This document shows positions 21,150 to 28,841 of a DNA stretch of 55,033 bases, piece by piece. Position 1 is the first letter of the stretch; each line of letters begins with the position of its first letter. The notes beneath the pieces were generated by a model. That model saw only the letters and a program-made list of their open reading frames with translations, made no database searches and was not told where the DNA came from. Origin of the DNA: JBGSWE01 sp049292975 (lineage in GTDB: Bacteria; Patescibacteriota; Saccharimonadia; Saccharimonadales; JACDBH01); contig JBATRZ010000062.1 in assembly GCA_049292975.1 (NCBI GenBank), positions 1 through 55,033 of the forward strand. Reading direction: 5' to 3'. The translations under genes were made by a program, and so were the position numbers.

Positions 21150-23114
21150 TTACTGTTGGGGGAACATCGGCGGAGGGATAGGCGGTGGTGGCGGCAACGT
21201 ATTATCATGCTGCTGCGCAGGTGCCGGAGCCGATGGATCAACACCGTTCAAGACAGGTTGCGGCGGCATGGACGGCATGCCAAGCGGCTGGGCGCCCAAA
21301 TCTACCCGCGGCTGCGGGCGGTCCGGATTATAATCTGCCCTACTAATTGCCTCATCTACGGCGTTGCGCGCGGTGTCTACCCCTGCTGCAGGTGCAGGCT
21401 CGCCGTCCATGCCCAAGTGCGGACTGTGGACCGTCTTCTCGATATCCAGCAGGGTCGTTTCGTCAGGGATATCTGGCACTTCGGGCCCGGCTGGAGCTTC
21501 GGGAGCCGGCGGTTGTGCCGGTTGCGGTGCAGCCTCAGGATTGGAAGCCGGCTGTGCACCCGGCGGCATAGGCTGATCGTACGGCGGACCGGCATTTGGC
21601 AAGGTAGGCAGGTCCAGTTCGGGAACCTCCCCGGTTGATTCAGGGAACGGCTGGCCGGGATCGGTCGCCTTGACATCGCTGATCTCAGCGTGAATTTCTG
21701 GACGGGTGAGCAAGCTGCTCAGATTGGCCAGCTCGGCATCCAGGCTAGCGTCGTCCGGCCCCGGTGCGGCCTGCAGCGGGCTAACAACCTTGTGATGCGG
21801 CTGCAGCGGCTTTTCCCTGCGGACCATATTGCCATGCTCGTCAATATGTATAGAACTATCCTTGTCCTCGTGAACGGGCGCGTGCTCTATCGGCGCGAAT
21901 ATGTCTACCGGATTATCAGGCGCTATCAAACCATCCGGCGGCTGGGAGCCAGGCAATAACGGATCATACGATTCTTCCCCTTCAGAAGGCAGCAGCGGAG
22001 AAACAAATGCTTCTTCGTTGCCCTCAATATTATCCATGACCTCAAGCGACGGGTCTTGATGCTGAGGCTCGCTTGGCGGCAGGTACTGGCGCTCCTGCTG
22101 CGGTTTTTCATCCGGCACTTCTGGTAATTCGGCTGTCGGCTGGGCGGCGGCTTCCTGGGGCTGCTGCCGCTCTGTCTGTAACCTCACTTCTTCCTGCTGG
22201 TTGTCATCGTGGTTGATGGTCAGCGAACCATCGTCACTTACGGCGGCGGCCGGCAAAGGCTGCGGCTCGTCATGCGGTACTTCTACCGGCTGATCGGCCT
22301 GCAGCACCTCATCTTTTTGCAGCTCGTTGGCAATCAATTGCTGGTTGGCACCGGCGGCCATCAGCTGCGCGGCCATGGTCATAATCTTCGGGCTGGTCTT
22401 GGCGTTCTTGAAGCGCTCGGTCTCGGCTACGATACCGGTCAAGAAGGCGGTGGCTATCTGTTCATCAATCAGGCCGCCCTGGAATGCCTCAGAGATACTT
22501 ACCAGCATTTCGCTCAAAGAACTGGCAGCGGGCTCCTGCCAATTAAGCGCACCCAGCTCGGACTGGTTCTGCCCGGCCGTGATAGTCACTACGGTAGCAT
22601 CGTGCAGGATACGGCCATGGGCGGTAATAGCCTGGTCCAGCTCATCGCGGACGGTGACACCCAGGGCCATGACTACATCTACGTTAAAATCGCCTTGGGT
22701 AAACTCAAGATCTTGCTCTGATATAGAGGTGCGGTACGGGGTGATAAAGATCTTCACCACGTTTTCTTCCACCTTGTAGCGCAGCTTGTCGGCCTTGCTC
22801 TTATCTAAAGAGACAATGAAGTCGCGTAAAGAATCGGTATTCTGCTCGATGGTGTCCTCGGGCTTTAGGAACTCAAGCGTAGAGGGCACCTTGCCGCTGA
22901 AGACGGCGGTGGCATGCTTGCCCAACTTGTTTAGCATCAGTGTCAGGCCGATGGCGGCCGCCAGCTCGTCTACCGAAGGGTTGGAGCGGACCGTCACCAG
23001 CACATTGGTCGCCTGCTGCACACGGGCAACTACCGACTGCTTCGGTGTCGATTGCCGCTGGTCCTGATCCAGGGATTGATCTTTAAACTGATCTTGTGGC
23101 TGGCTTGGATCCAT
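21150..23114 (-). CDS. degenerate DHH-phosphoesterase-like protein with long disordered tail
   Basis: 654 residues. The first 240 resemble the N-terminal domain of DHH/NrnA-type phosphoesterases: ATNVLVTVRSNPSVDELAAAIGLTLMLNKLGKHATAVFSG corresponds to the usual HxxPDxDxxxS strand-loop-helix, and LGALNW and ATAFLTGIVAETERF correspond to later motifs. The metal-binding aspartates and the DHH triad are largely replaced, so nuclease activity is doubtful. Residues about 270-654 are Pro/Gln/Glu-rich, low complexity, with negative charge. There are no membrane segments. It may be a scaffold or binding protein. Translation probably starts with the ATG preceded by AACGG. Confidence 0.65.
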   Translation of the reverse strand: MDPSQPQDQFKDQSLDQDQRQSTPKQSVVARVQQATNVLVTVRSNPSVDELAAAIGLTLMLNKLGKHATAVFSGKVPSTLEFLKPEDTIEQNTDSLRDFIVSLDKSKADKLRYKVEENVVKIFITPYRTSISEQDLEFTQGDFNVDVVMALGVTVRDELDQAITAHGRILHDATVVTITAGQNQSELGALNWQEPAASSLSEMLVSISEAFQGGLIDEQIATAFLTGIVAETERFKNAKTSPKIMTMAAQLMAAGANQQLIANELQKDEVLQADQPVEVPHDEPQPLPAAAVSDDGSLTINHDDNQQEEVRLQTERQQPQEAAAQPTAELPEVPDEKPQQERQYLPPSEPQHQDPSLEVMDNIEGNEEAFVSPLLPSEGEESYDPLLPGSQPPDGLIAPDNPVDIFAPIEHAPVHEDKDSSIHIDEHGNMVRREKPLQPHHKVVSPLQAAPGPDDASLDAELANLSSLLTRPEIHAEISDVKATDPGQPFPESTGEVPELDLPTLPNAGPPYDQPMPPGAQPASNPEAAPQPAQPPAPEAPAGPEVPDIPDETTLLDIEKTVHSPHLGMDGEPAPAAGVDTARNAVDEAISRADYNPDRPQPRVDLGAQPLGMPSMPPQPVLNGVDPSAPAPAQQHDNTLPPPPPIPPPMFPQQ

Positions 23115-23300
23115 CCCGTTTAGAAACCACTTTCCATTAAATATTGTTTTTCGCCTGAAATTAGAAGCTGGGGTTCAACCGTCTTTAGATATCTGTTACT
23201 TCTTTGGTTTCTAACGGCATTCATTTTTGTTTGTTTATTTTAGTAGTACTTAAGTAGCACATTACCATAAACAATTTGAAAAGTCCAAGGACTTTTTGTT

Positions 23301-23369
23301 AAGGGTGAAGGGAGTTGGGGTACAGGTTAAAGCAATAATACCAACCCTGCATCCCCTGCCCTGCACCCC
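23301..23369. repeat. inverted 7-base-period array upstream of rpsT
   Basis: AAGGGTG, AAGGGAG, TTGGGGT, ACAGGTT are followed after about 13 bases by CAACCCT, GCATCCC, CTGCCCT, GCACCCC. The G-rich and C-rich halves are imperfectly complementary with common spacing. The surrounding gap (23115-23442) otherwise holds a palindrome AAAAGTCC-a-AGGACTTTTT (about 23278) and a likely rpsT promoter near 23395-23402 (TATAGT). Confidence 0.65.
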
Positions 23370-23442
23370 GGCTTATTTACAGATTACGCTCTTCTTGCTA
23401 TAGTAGCTCTCGAAGTCAAGGAATAACCGTAAGAGGACTAAA

Positions 23443-23790
23443 ATGCCAATTATCAAATCAGCGAAGAAGCGCGTCAAGCAAACCCGCAAAGCGACCGTCC
23501 GCAACGCCCGTACCAAGCGTTCTTTACGCAGCTCGCTCAAGGGCTTTTCAAAAAAGCCAAGCGCAACGTCAAAGTCCAAGGCCGAGAGCAACCTGGACAA
23601 GGCCGCCAAGAAGGGCCTGGTCCACAAGAACAAGGTCGCCCGCAAGAAGCGTCAGCTCGCAGCCAGCGCCAAAAAGGCCGGCGTCAAGCCCGCTGCCGCC
23701 AAGAAGGCCGTAGCCAAGAAAGCGCCTGCCAAGAAGGCAGCCCCAGCTAAGAAACCAGCCGCCAAAAAGGCTCCTGCCAAGAAAAAATAA
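23443..23790 (+). CDS. rpsT: 30S ribosomal protein S20 with histone-like tail
   Basis: 115 residues. The first 80 are a normal S20 (MPIIKSAKKRVKQTRKATVRNARTKRSLRSSLK ... SNLDKAAKKGLVHKNKVARKKRQLA). The last 35 consist of Lys/Ala/Pro repeats of the PAKKA, AAKKA type as found in histone H1-like bacterial proteins, so the protein is about 28 residues longer than usual. S20 binds 16S rRNA early in assembly; the tail may add nonspecific nucleic acid binding. AGAGGA precedes the ATG, and a terminator follows 40 bases after the stop. Confidence 0.95.
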   Translation: MPIIKSAKKRVKQTRKATVRNARTKRSLRSSLKGFSKKPSATSKSKAESNLDKAAKKGLVHKNKVARKKRQLAASAKKAGVKPAAAKKAVAKKAPAKKAAPAKKPAAKKAPAKKK

Positions 23791-23828
23791 ACAGCCTTCG
23801 GCTAATATTTGATACTTGATATCTAATA

Positions 23829-23855
23829 AACCGCCCCAACAGGGGCGGTTCTTAA
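23829..23855 (+). terminator. intrinsic terminator of rpsT
   Basis: AACCGCCCC-aaca-GGGGCGGTT is followed by CTTAATAA. The T run is weak, but the stem is perfect and well placed after rpsT. The preceding bases 23806-23828 carry a short 7-base-period tract (AATATTT, GATACTT, GATATCT). Confidence 0.7.
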
Positions 23856-23879
23856 TAATCCGTAAAATCCCCATCTGTA

Positions 23880-24145
23880 AAAGGTCAGACCCTTGGGTCT
23901 CCTTCCTTGGGTCTCCTTCAAGCCAACTCTCAATTCCCTCCCGAATTCATTTTGGGAATTGAGGGCGAACCCTTGCGGTCGTTCTTGCTGCGCGTCAGCC
24001 CGGCCAATTATTTCAATTGTGTTTGCAGTGGGCGCGAGTTCTTTTGCAAACTTTTCTGTCTTACCCCAAGCAACGGGTTGCTTGGGGACCCCGCTGTCGA
24101 TACAGAAAAGTATGGACTTGCTTCTTCGTCTGAAGAAGTTATTGG
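23880..24145. repeat. composite palindromic element E9 between rpsT and holA
   Basis: Gene-free region of hairpins: AAGGTCAGACCCTTGGGTCT (23880), CTCAATTCCC ... GGGAATTGAG (about 23930-23964), CTTTTCTGT ... CCCCAAGC-aacggg-TTGCTTGGGG ... ACAGAAAAG (about 24050-24110), and CTTCTTCGTCTGAAGAAG (about 24121-24138) against the holA stop. The part next to holA resembles the region after rnj. Confidence 0.7.
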
Positions 24146-25060
24146 CTAGATAGTAAGGAGGAAGTGCTGCACGGCGTCGTCGGCGTCTATCATCTCTGAT
24201 TTTAACCGCACGTCCAGCGCCAGTGCCCTGTCTACCAGATCCTTGACCTGTTTTTGCGACAAATTGTGTGTAAGATTGAGGGTTTTGTGCACAACGTATG
24301 GATTGAGCTTGGCGGTGCGGGCTATTTCGTCCGCGCCGTCGCTCTCGTTGAACTTGACCACCGCCAGCACATGCACCTGCCAGGCAATCATGCCCATGAT
24401 GGCCTGCGGCTCTACTGCTTGCTTGCGCTGGTCCTGGTACAGCTCCAGCACGCGCCGCTTGTTGCCCGCGAAGGCGGCATCTATCAGGTCGAACACACTG
24501 CTCCCCGGCAACGGTTCGGTAAGCAGGTCTATGCTGGCCTTCGTAACCTTGTCTTCATACAGCAGCAGCTTGTCCAGCTCGTTACTTAGGCTCATCTGAT
24601 TAGTGCCAAGCCGCGACACCATGTAGCTAGCATCCGTCATTGTCAGGCTGCCGCCGCGCGCCCTGGCCTCGCCTACCAGCCAGGCCGCCAGGCCGCGCTC
24701 GTCAAGCTCAGTGAATTCACGCAGCTCGGCACGCTTCTTGAGCGTCTTATACAGGCCCAGGCGCTTATCGAACTTGCGCTCGTTAATAATAAGATCGGTG
24801 GTATCAGCAACGGCATCCAGCAGCTTGCCGGGGTCATCGGCCAGCGCTTTGTTGGCGGCGGGACTTAAAAGCATTATCATCCGGCGCGGCGCTAAAAAAG
24901 GCAGGCTGGACACGCTCTCTAGCAGGCGGCCGAATTCCACATCACCAGCGTCAATTGTTTCCAGCCCAAAATCGCCATGCTCGGCTACGAAACCAGCCGT
25001 AAGCTTCTTCAGCTCAGCACTGCGGGCAAAATCATTACTGCCGGTTAAAACAAGTATCAT
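24146..25060 (-). CDS. holA: DNA polymerase III delta subunit
   Basis: 304 residues with the delta-subunit layout: an N-terminal AAA+-like domain without a Walker A motif (MILVLTGSNDFARSAELKKL, LPFLAPRRMIMLL, EFTELDERGLAAWL), a middle lid region and a C-terminal helical collar (FDLIDAAFAGNKRRVLELYQDQ, AIMGMIAWQVHVLAVV, LNPYVVHKTLNLTHNLS). Delta opens the beta sliding clamp in the clamp loader. Its start lies next to the inverted array that bounds the four-helix gene, and no Shine-Dalgarno site is visible. Sequence divergence is typical for this subunit. Confidence 0.9.
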   Translation of the reverse strand: MILVLTGSNDFARSAELKKLTAGFVAEHGDFGLETIDAGDVEFGRLLESVSSLPFLAPRRMIMLLSPAANKALADDPGKLLDAVADTTDLIINERKFDKRLGLYKTLKKRAELREFTELDERGLAAWLVGEARARGGSLTMTDASYMVSRLGTNQMSLSNELDKLLLYEDKVTKASIDLLTEPLPGSSVFDLIDAAFAGNKRRVLELYQDQRKQAVEPQAIMGMIAWQVHVLAVVKFNESDGADEIARTAKLNPYVVHKTLNLTHNLSQKQVKDLVDRALALDVRLKSEMIDADDAVQHFLLTI

Positions 25061-25063
25061 TTA

Positions 25064-25498
25064 TCAATTCACATTTCACATTTCACATTAATGTATCATT
25101 TGCCATTTTTCAGTGTAGAAATGATTTTCTGCAAGATGAAAAGCAGCTGGCTTACCTCATCTATTTCATTATGACAGGAAAAATTCTCATTGGCTTCCTG
25201 TAGGAGCCTTAGCCAGTAGCGCGTTTCTGCAGCTTCTTTCTTGGCTATGAATATTTTATTTCTAAAATCCAAGCGGGATGCGGCATTGTTTGCCTCTGTA
25301 TAATTGGCCCCGATACCGGTTGCAGAACGGATTAATTGGGTCTTGATGATTCTGTTCTCTGAGGTTTCTGGCAAAGGTTTCACAAGCCGTATGATCTGAA
25401 GCGAGAACTTAATTGTACGCTCCTCTAATTCTTTGGATCTGCCTTGTGAATTGTCCATTGTGAAATTATTGTGAATTGTGAAATGTGAAATGTAAATT
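25064..25498. mobile_element. candidate element: second four-helix gene between inverted 7-base arrays
   Basis: The left boundary 25064-25091 reads TCAATTC, ACATTTC, ACATTTC, ACATTAA. The right boundary 25471-25498 reads GTGAATT, GTGAAAT, GTGAAAT, GTAAATT. They are inverted copies with both the four-base words and spacers (aca/tgt) complementary. The arrays continue into the gene start (ATTGTCC, ATTGTGA). Only the four-helix gene 25096-25458 lies between them. Confidence 0.6.
25096..25458 (-). CDS. four helix bundle protein (S23 / intervening-sequence type)
   Basis: 120 residues, second member of this family in the window but distant from the first. Markers are KELEERTIKFSLQIIRLVKPLP, TSENRIIKTQLIRSATGIGANYTEAN and FRNKIFIAKKEAAETRYWLRLL, the usual order of four helices with the GANYTEA-type loop. 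Members occur inside 23S rRNA intervening sequences and resemble the Avd fold. This copy separates holA from otsAB. Both ends are set tightly between inverted 7-base arrays that share words with the array at 7140. Confidence 0.92.
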   Translation of the reverse strand: MDNSQGRSKELEERTIKFSLQIIRLVKPLPETSENRIIKTQLIRSATGIGANYTEANNAASRLDFRNKIFIAKKEAAETRYWLRLLQEANENFSCHNEIDEVSQLLFILQKIISTLKNGK

Positions 25499-25564
25499 GC
25501 TCATGCTTCCTCTGCGAGAATTTTTACGGTGGGGTTGTAGCATGGGCGTATACTTGATTGCGAC

Positions 25565-27715
25565 ATGAGCTCCACCATCATCGTTTCCAACCGTCTGCCT
25601 GTAAGTGTCAAAAAAACCAAGAACGGCCTGGAATTCTTTACCAGTGCGGGCGGCCTAGCCACCGGTCTTGGGTCGTATGCCGCCCGGCGTGACAGTGTTT
25701 GGATTGGCTGGCCCGGTATCGTCTCTGACGGATTGAGTCTTAAGGAACTAAGAGAGATTACCGAGGGGTTAAAGAAGTACAAGTGCAGCCCCGTCTTCTT
25801 GACCCAAAAAGAAGTAAACGAATTCTATAGCGGCTACAGCAACGCCCTGCTTTGGCCATACTTTCATACCTTGCCTGCCGATAAAAAAGCCGGCAAGCAC
25901 TGGCGTGCCTATCAGGATATCAACGCCCGTTTTGCTGCCAGCGTGGAGGAAATCGCAGACCAGGACAGCAGCATCTGGGTGCATGATTACCAGCTGCTGC
26001 TGGTGCCCGCCCTGCTGCGCTTGCAGCGGCCGCGGGCGACGATTGGCTTTTTCTTGCACATACCGTTTCCGGCGGCGGAGCATTTTGCCGCCCTGCCCCA
26101 TGCCCGCGAGCTTATCCGCGGCATGCTGGGGGCCGATCTGGTTGGCTTTCACACCGATGCTTACACAAAAGATTTCCTAGATACCTGCAGCACGCTGCGT
26201 ATCGGCACGCCAGCCAAAGGCGGCCTGGCCACGCGCGGCCGGCCTGTGCGCGTGACCAGCTTTCCTATCGGCATAGATTATGACAAGTTCGCACTCTCCG
26301 GCCGCAGCCGCAGCGTCCAGATTGCACAGCGCAAGCTAGAACGCAAATACAAGGATGCCAGCGTCATCCTGACGGTAGACCGCCTTGATCCGACCAAGGG
26401 TTTTATTGAACGCCTGCAAGCCTACCGCACCATGCTGGAGCAAAGCCCAAAGTTGCATGGTAACGTCATCATGGTCATGCTGGCAGTGCCGTCACGCAGT
26501 GATGTAGAAGCTTACCGGAAGCTGAAGTCTCGGGTAGACAAACTGGTCCATGATATCAATGACGCGTACGGCACACGCAGCTGGCAACCGGTGGAGTACC
26601 GCTATGAATCAGTGGAGTTTGATGAGCTGGCTGCCCTGTACCGCGTAGCCGATGTCGCATTTGTGGCACCCTTGCGGGACGGCATGAACCTGGTTGCCAA
26701 AGAATTCGTAGCCAGCCAAAGCAGCCATAAAGGCATTCTGGTCTTAAGTGAAACGGCAGGTGCTGCCGAGGAACTGCGCGATGCCCTGCTGGTGAATCCC
26801 GGCAAACCCAAGGCTATGGTCCGCGCCCTTACCCGCGCCCTGGCAATGCCCAAATCCGAGGTGCGTACCCGCGTCAAAGCTATGCAGGACGTGCTGGCCG
26901 CCAACACCATCCACACCTGGGCCAATTCCTTCATGCGCACGCTCAACTACAACAATGTCCGCGGCCTGGCTAGGATAGAGGGCACCATGAAGCTGGCATT
27001 CGGAGTGGCCGGGCAGCGCCTGTTGCTGTTCGATTATGACGGCGTGCTGGTACCTTTCGCACCTACGCCAGGATTGGCCAAGCCGTCTGCCAAGCTCCGC
27101 AGCACGCTGGCCCGGCTGGCAAGCGCCGGTAATACCGATGTGGCTATCATCAGCGGCCGCGACGGCCCGACACTAGAAGCCTGGCTGGGCGATATCAACC
27201 TAACGCTCATCGCCGAACACGGTGCCAAGATTAAACTGCCGGCCGGGCCTTGGCAAGAACTCGCCGAAACCAGTGATAACTGGAAAAAGACAGTGCGGCC
27301 AGTGCTTGAACGCTACGCCCGCCAGACTCCAGGTGCTTTTGTCGAGGAAAAAACTTATTCGTTAGTTTGGCATTACCGCAATGCAGCACCCTATGCGGCT
27401 CAGAAAGCCATTGCCCGCATGCAGACCACCCTGCCTAGCCTGCTGAAGCCTTGCGGCATGCGCCTGTACCGCGGCAACATGATACTGGAGATCAAGAATC
27501 CTGCTATCAATAAGGGCAGCGCCGCTAAGCGGATGCTTACCCGGCATTATGATTTCATCATGGCCATCGGCGATGATTTTACGGACGAGGACATGTTTGC
27601 CGCCCTGCCATCGGACGCCTGGACAATAAAGGTCGGCCCGGGCCGCACGGCCGCCAAAATGCGTGCGCGTGACGTAAACCAGATCCGGGCGCTCCTCAAT
27701 AACCTGGCCGGATAG
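25565..27715 (+). CDS. otsAB: bifunctional trehalose-6-phosphate synthase/phosphatase
   Basis: 716 residues. Residues 1-470 are a GT20 glycosyltransferase (IIVSNRLPV, WIHDYQLLLVPALLR as WVHDYQLLLV, GFFLHIPFP, RLDPTKGFIERL, PLRDGMNLVAKEFVA) making trehalose-6-phosphate from UDP-glucose and glucose-6-phosphate. Residues about 480-716 are an OtsB HAD phosphatase (LLFDYDGVLVPF, IISGRD, AIGDDFTDEDMF). The fusion gives trehalose in one protein. The HAD motif has Val instead of Thr after DYDG. TATACT (25549-25554) ends ten bases before the ATG, suggesting a very short leader. Trehalose could be an osmoprotectant or a donor for surface glycans. Confidence 0.95.
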   Translation: MSSTIIVSNRLPVSVKKTKNGLEFFTSAGGLATGLGSYAARRDSVWIGWPGIVSDGLSLKELREITEGLKKYKCSPVFLTQKEVNEFYSGYSNALLWPYFHTLPADKKAGKHWRAYQDINARFAASVEEIADQDSSIWVHDYQLLLVPALLRLQRPRATIGFFLHIPFPAAEHFAALPHARELIRGMLGADLVGFHTDAYTKDFLDTCSTLRIGTPAKGGLATRGRPVRVTSFPIGIDYDKFALSGRSRSVQIAQRKLERKYKDASVILTVDRLDPTKGFIERLQAYRTMLEQSPKLHGNVIMVMLAVPSRSDVEAYRKLKSRVDKLVHDINDAYGTRSWQPVEYRYESVEFDELAALYRVADVAFVAPLRDGMNLVAKEFVASQSSHKGILVLSETAGAAEELRDALLVNPGKPKAMVRALTRALAMPKSEVRTRVKAMQDVLAANTIHTWANSFMRTLNYNNVRGLARIEGTMKLAFGVAGQRLLLFDYDGVLVPFAPTPGLAKPSAKLRSTLARLASAGNTDVAIISGRDGPTLEAWLGDINLTLIAEHGAKIKLPAGPWQELAETSDNWKKTVRPVLERYARQTPGAFVEEKTYSLVWHYRNAAPYAAQKAIARMQTTLPSLLKPCGMRLYRGNMILEIKNPAINKGSAAKRMLTRHYDFIMAIGDDFTDEDMFAALPSDAWTIKVGPGRTAAKMRARDVNQIRALLNNLAG

Positions 27716-27742
27716 AATTGTTCTTTGATCTTCGGACGCCGC

Positions 27743-28705
27743 CTAGACAGACTGGCAACGGGGGCAAGTATGGGTGCCGCGGCCGGCAACTTTGGTTTTG
27801 ATAATAACCGTGCCGGGGTGGCGCGGGCAGTCCTTGCCCTCACGCCGGAACACACGGGCAAAATCTATGTAGCTCCCCTTCTTACCCTCGGCATTCACGT
27901 AATTCCTGTCCGTCGAACCGCCCTTTTCTATAGCTAATTCCAGTACTAGCCTAAGCTCAGAATATAGAATATAGATTTTGGATTTTGGAATATCGGCCAC
28001 TTTGCTTGCGGGGTGGATTTTGGCGCCCCAAAGTGATTCGTCGGCGTAGATATTGCCTACTCCGGCCAAGACAGTTTGATCGAGTAATGCTGCTTTGATG
28101 GACGTCTTTGCCCTTTTTTGCAAACGTTCGTAGAGAATTTTGGCGGTAAACTCATCACTCAGCGGCTCGGGCCCCACCTTCTTGAAGAAGTCTATATTTG
28201 GCACCTCAACAGTTGGCAACAGCCGCATCCAGCCAAACTTCCGCTGGTCATTAAAATACATGTGAGAGGACTGTCCTCTCACATCTTCGAGGTGGAGGGT
28301 TGCGCGGGTGGATTTGTCTGGCAATCTGCCGATGAGACTGTCGTTGGGATGCCCTGCCCCAAACCGCTCCTCTGGAGTAAAGTCCTTGGTCTTTAGTCTT
28401 CCGTCTTCAGTCTTGACTGGTGACCGCTGACTGGTGACCGCTGACTCCCGTTTACGCACGTAAACAAGCTGGCCCGTCATCTTCAAGTGAATTACCAGGC
28501 TGTAGCCAGAGTCTAAATCTATTATTAAAACTTTGGCACGACGGCGTACATCAATAATTTGTGCGCCAATTAAAAACTGCGCTACATCACCCGGCGCATT
28601 GGGAAAAGACTTGGGCCAATCAAAATCTACTGATTTGACCGTTTTGCCAATAATTAATTTATGCAAGCCACGCCGGACAGTCTCTACCTCTGGTAATTCA
28701 GGCAT
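27743..28705 (-). CDS. mutM: formamidopyrimidine-DNA glycosylase
   Basis: 320 residues, longer than the usual 270-290. PELPEVETVRRGL (catalytic Pro and Glu), LVIHLKMTGQLVY, GVGNIYADESLW and the C-terminal zinc finger (REGKDCPRHPG ... HTCPRCQ) are present; one zinc Cys is replaced by His. It excises oxidised purines. Extra residues come from repeats: a 63-base 7-period array (about residues 88-108), VRGQSSH (142-148) and a second array (about 238-249, IPKSKIYILYS). TACAAT (28717-28712) with upstream TGG ends six bases before the ATG, predicting a leaderless mRNA. Confidence 0.95.
   Translation of the reverse strand: MPELPEVETVRRGLHKLIIGKTVKSVDFDWPKSFPNAPGDVAQFLIGAQIIDVRRRAKVLIIDLDSGYSLVIHLKMTGQLVYVRKRESAVTSQRSPVKTEDGRLKTKDFTPEERFGAGHPNDSLIGRLPDKSTRATLHLEDVRGQSSHMYFNDQRKFGWMRLLPTVEVPNIDFFKKVGPEPLSDEFTAKILYERLQKRAKTSIKAALLDQTVLAGVGNIYADESLWGAKIHPASKVADIPKSKIYILYSELRLVLELAIEKGGSTDRNYVNAEGKKGSYIDFARVFRREGKDCPRHPGTVIIKTKVAGRGTHTCPRCQSV
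27959..27993. repeat. 7-base-period tract inside mutM (second)
   Basis: AGAATAT, AGAATAT, AGATTTT, GGATTTT, GGAATAT are five consecutive heptamers with gradual drift. They are translated in frame near the helix before the GGST segment. No inverted partner is evident nearby. Confidence 0.7.
28262..28282. repeat. 21-bp palindrome encoding VRGQSSH in mutM
   Basis: GTGAGAGGAC-T-GTCCTCTCAC, extended by AT on each side. On the coding strand it reads VRGQSSH between LHLED and MYFNDQ, a beta-strand-loop region of the N-terminal domain. Confidence 0.92.
28383..28445. repeat. inverted 7-base-period array inside mutM (best example)
   Basis: Nine heptamers. Four-base words on the plus strand in order are AGTC, GGTC, AGTC, CGTC, AGTC, then TT, then GACT, GACC, GACT, GACC, GACT, each separated by three bases. 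Words in the second half are the reverse complement of the first in mirrored order, except one C-C mismatch, while spacers are not complementary. It is translated in frame (63 bases, 21 codons). Confidence 0.88.
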
Positions 28706-28775
28706 GTACTCATTGTACCAGCCGCGCGTTCCGCACTTGAGCCGGTCTTGGTGCGGTTTTTGAGAAACGTTAATA

Positions 28776-28835
28776 GGAGCCGTACTGGGGTAAGGTGACT
28801 GGCATGGTCTATCTGTTGCCTGCCGGCGCAGAGCG
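28776..28835. repeat. element E10 upstream of mutM
   Basis: GGAGCCGTACTGGGGTAAGG TGACTGGCATGGTCT (28776-28810) matches E8 in 29 of about 35 positions, followed by a GGCGC-rich hairpin overlapping the end of the hydrolase gene. It lies between two minus-strand genes. Confidence 0.65.
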
Positions 28836-28841
28836 CCTAGC

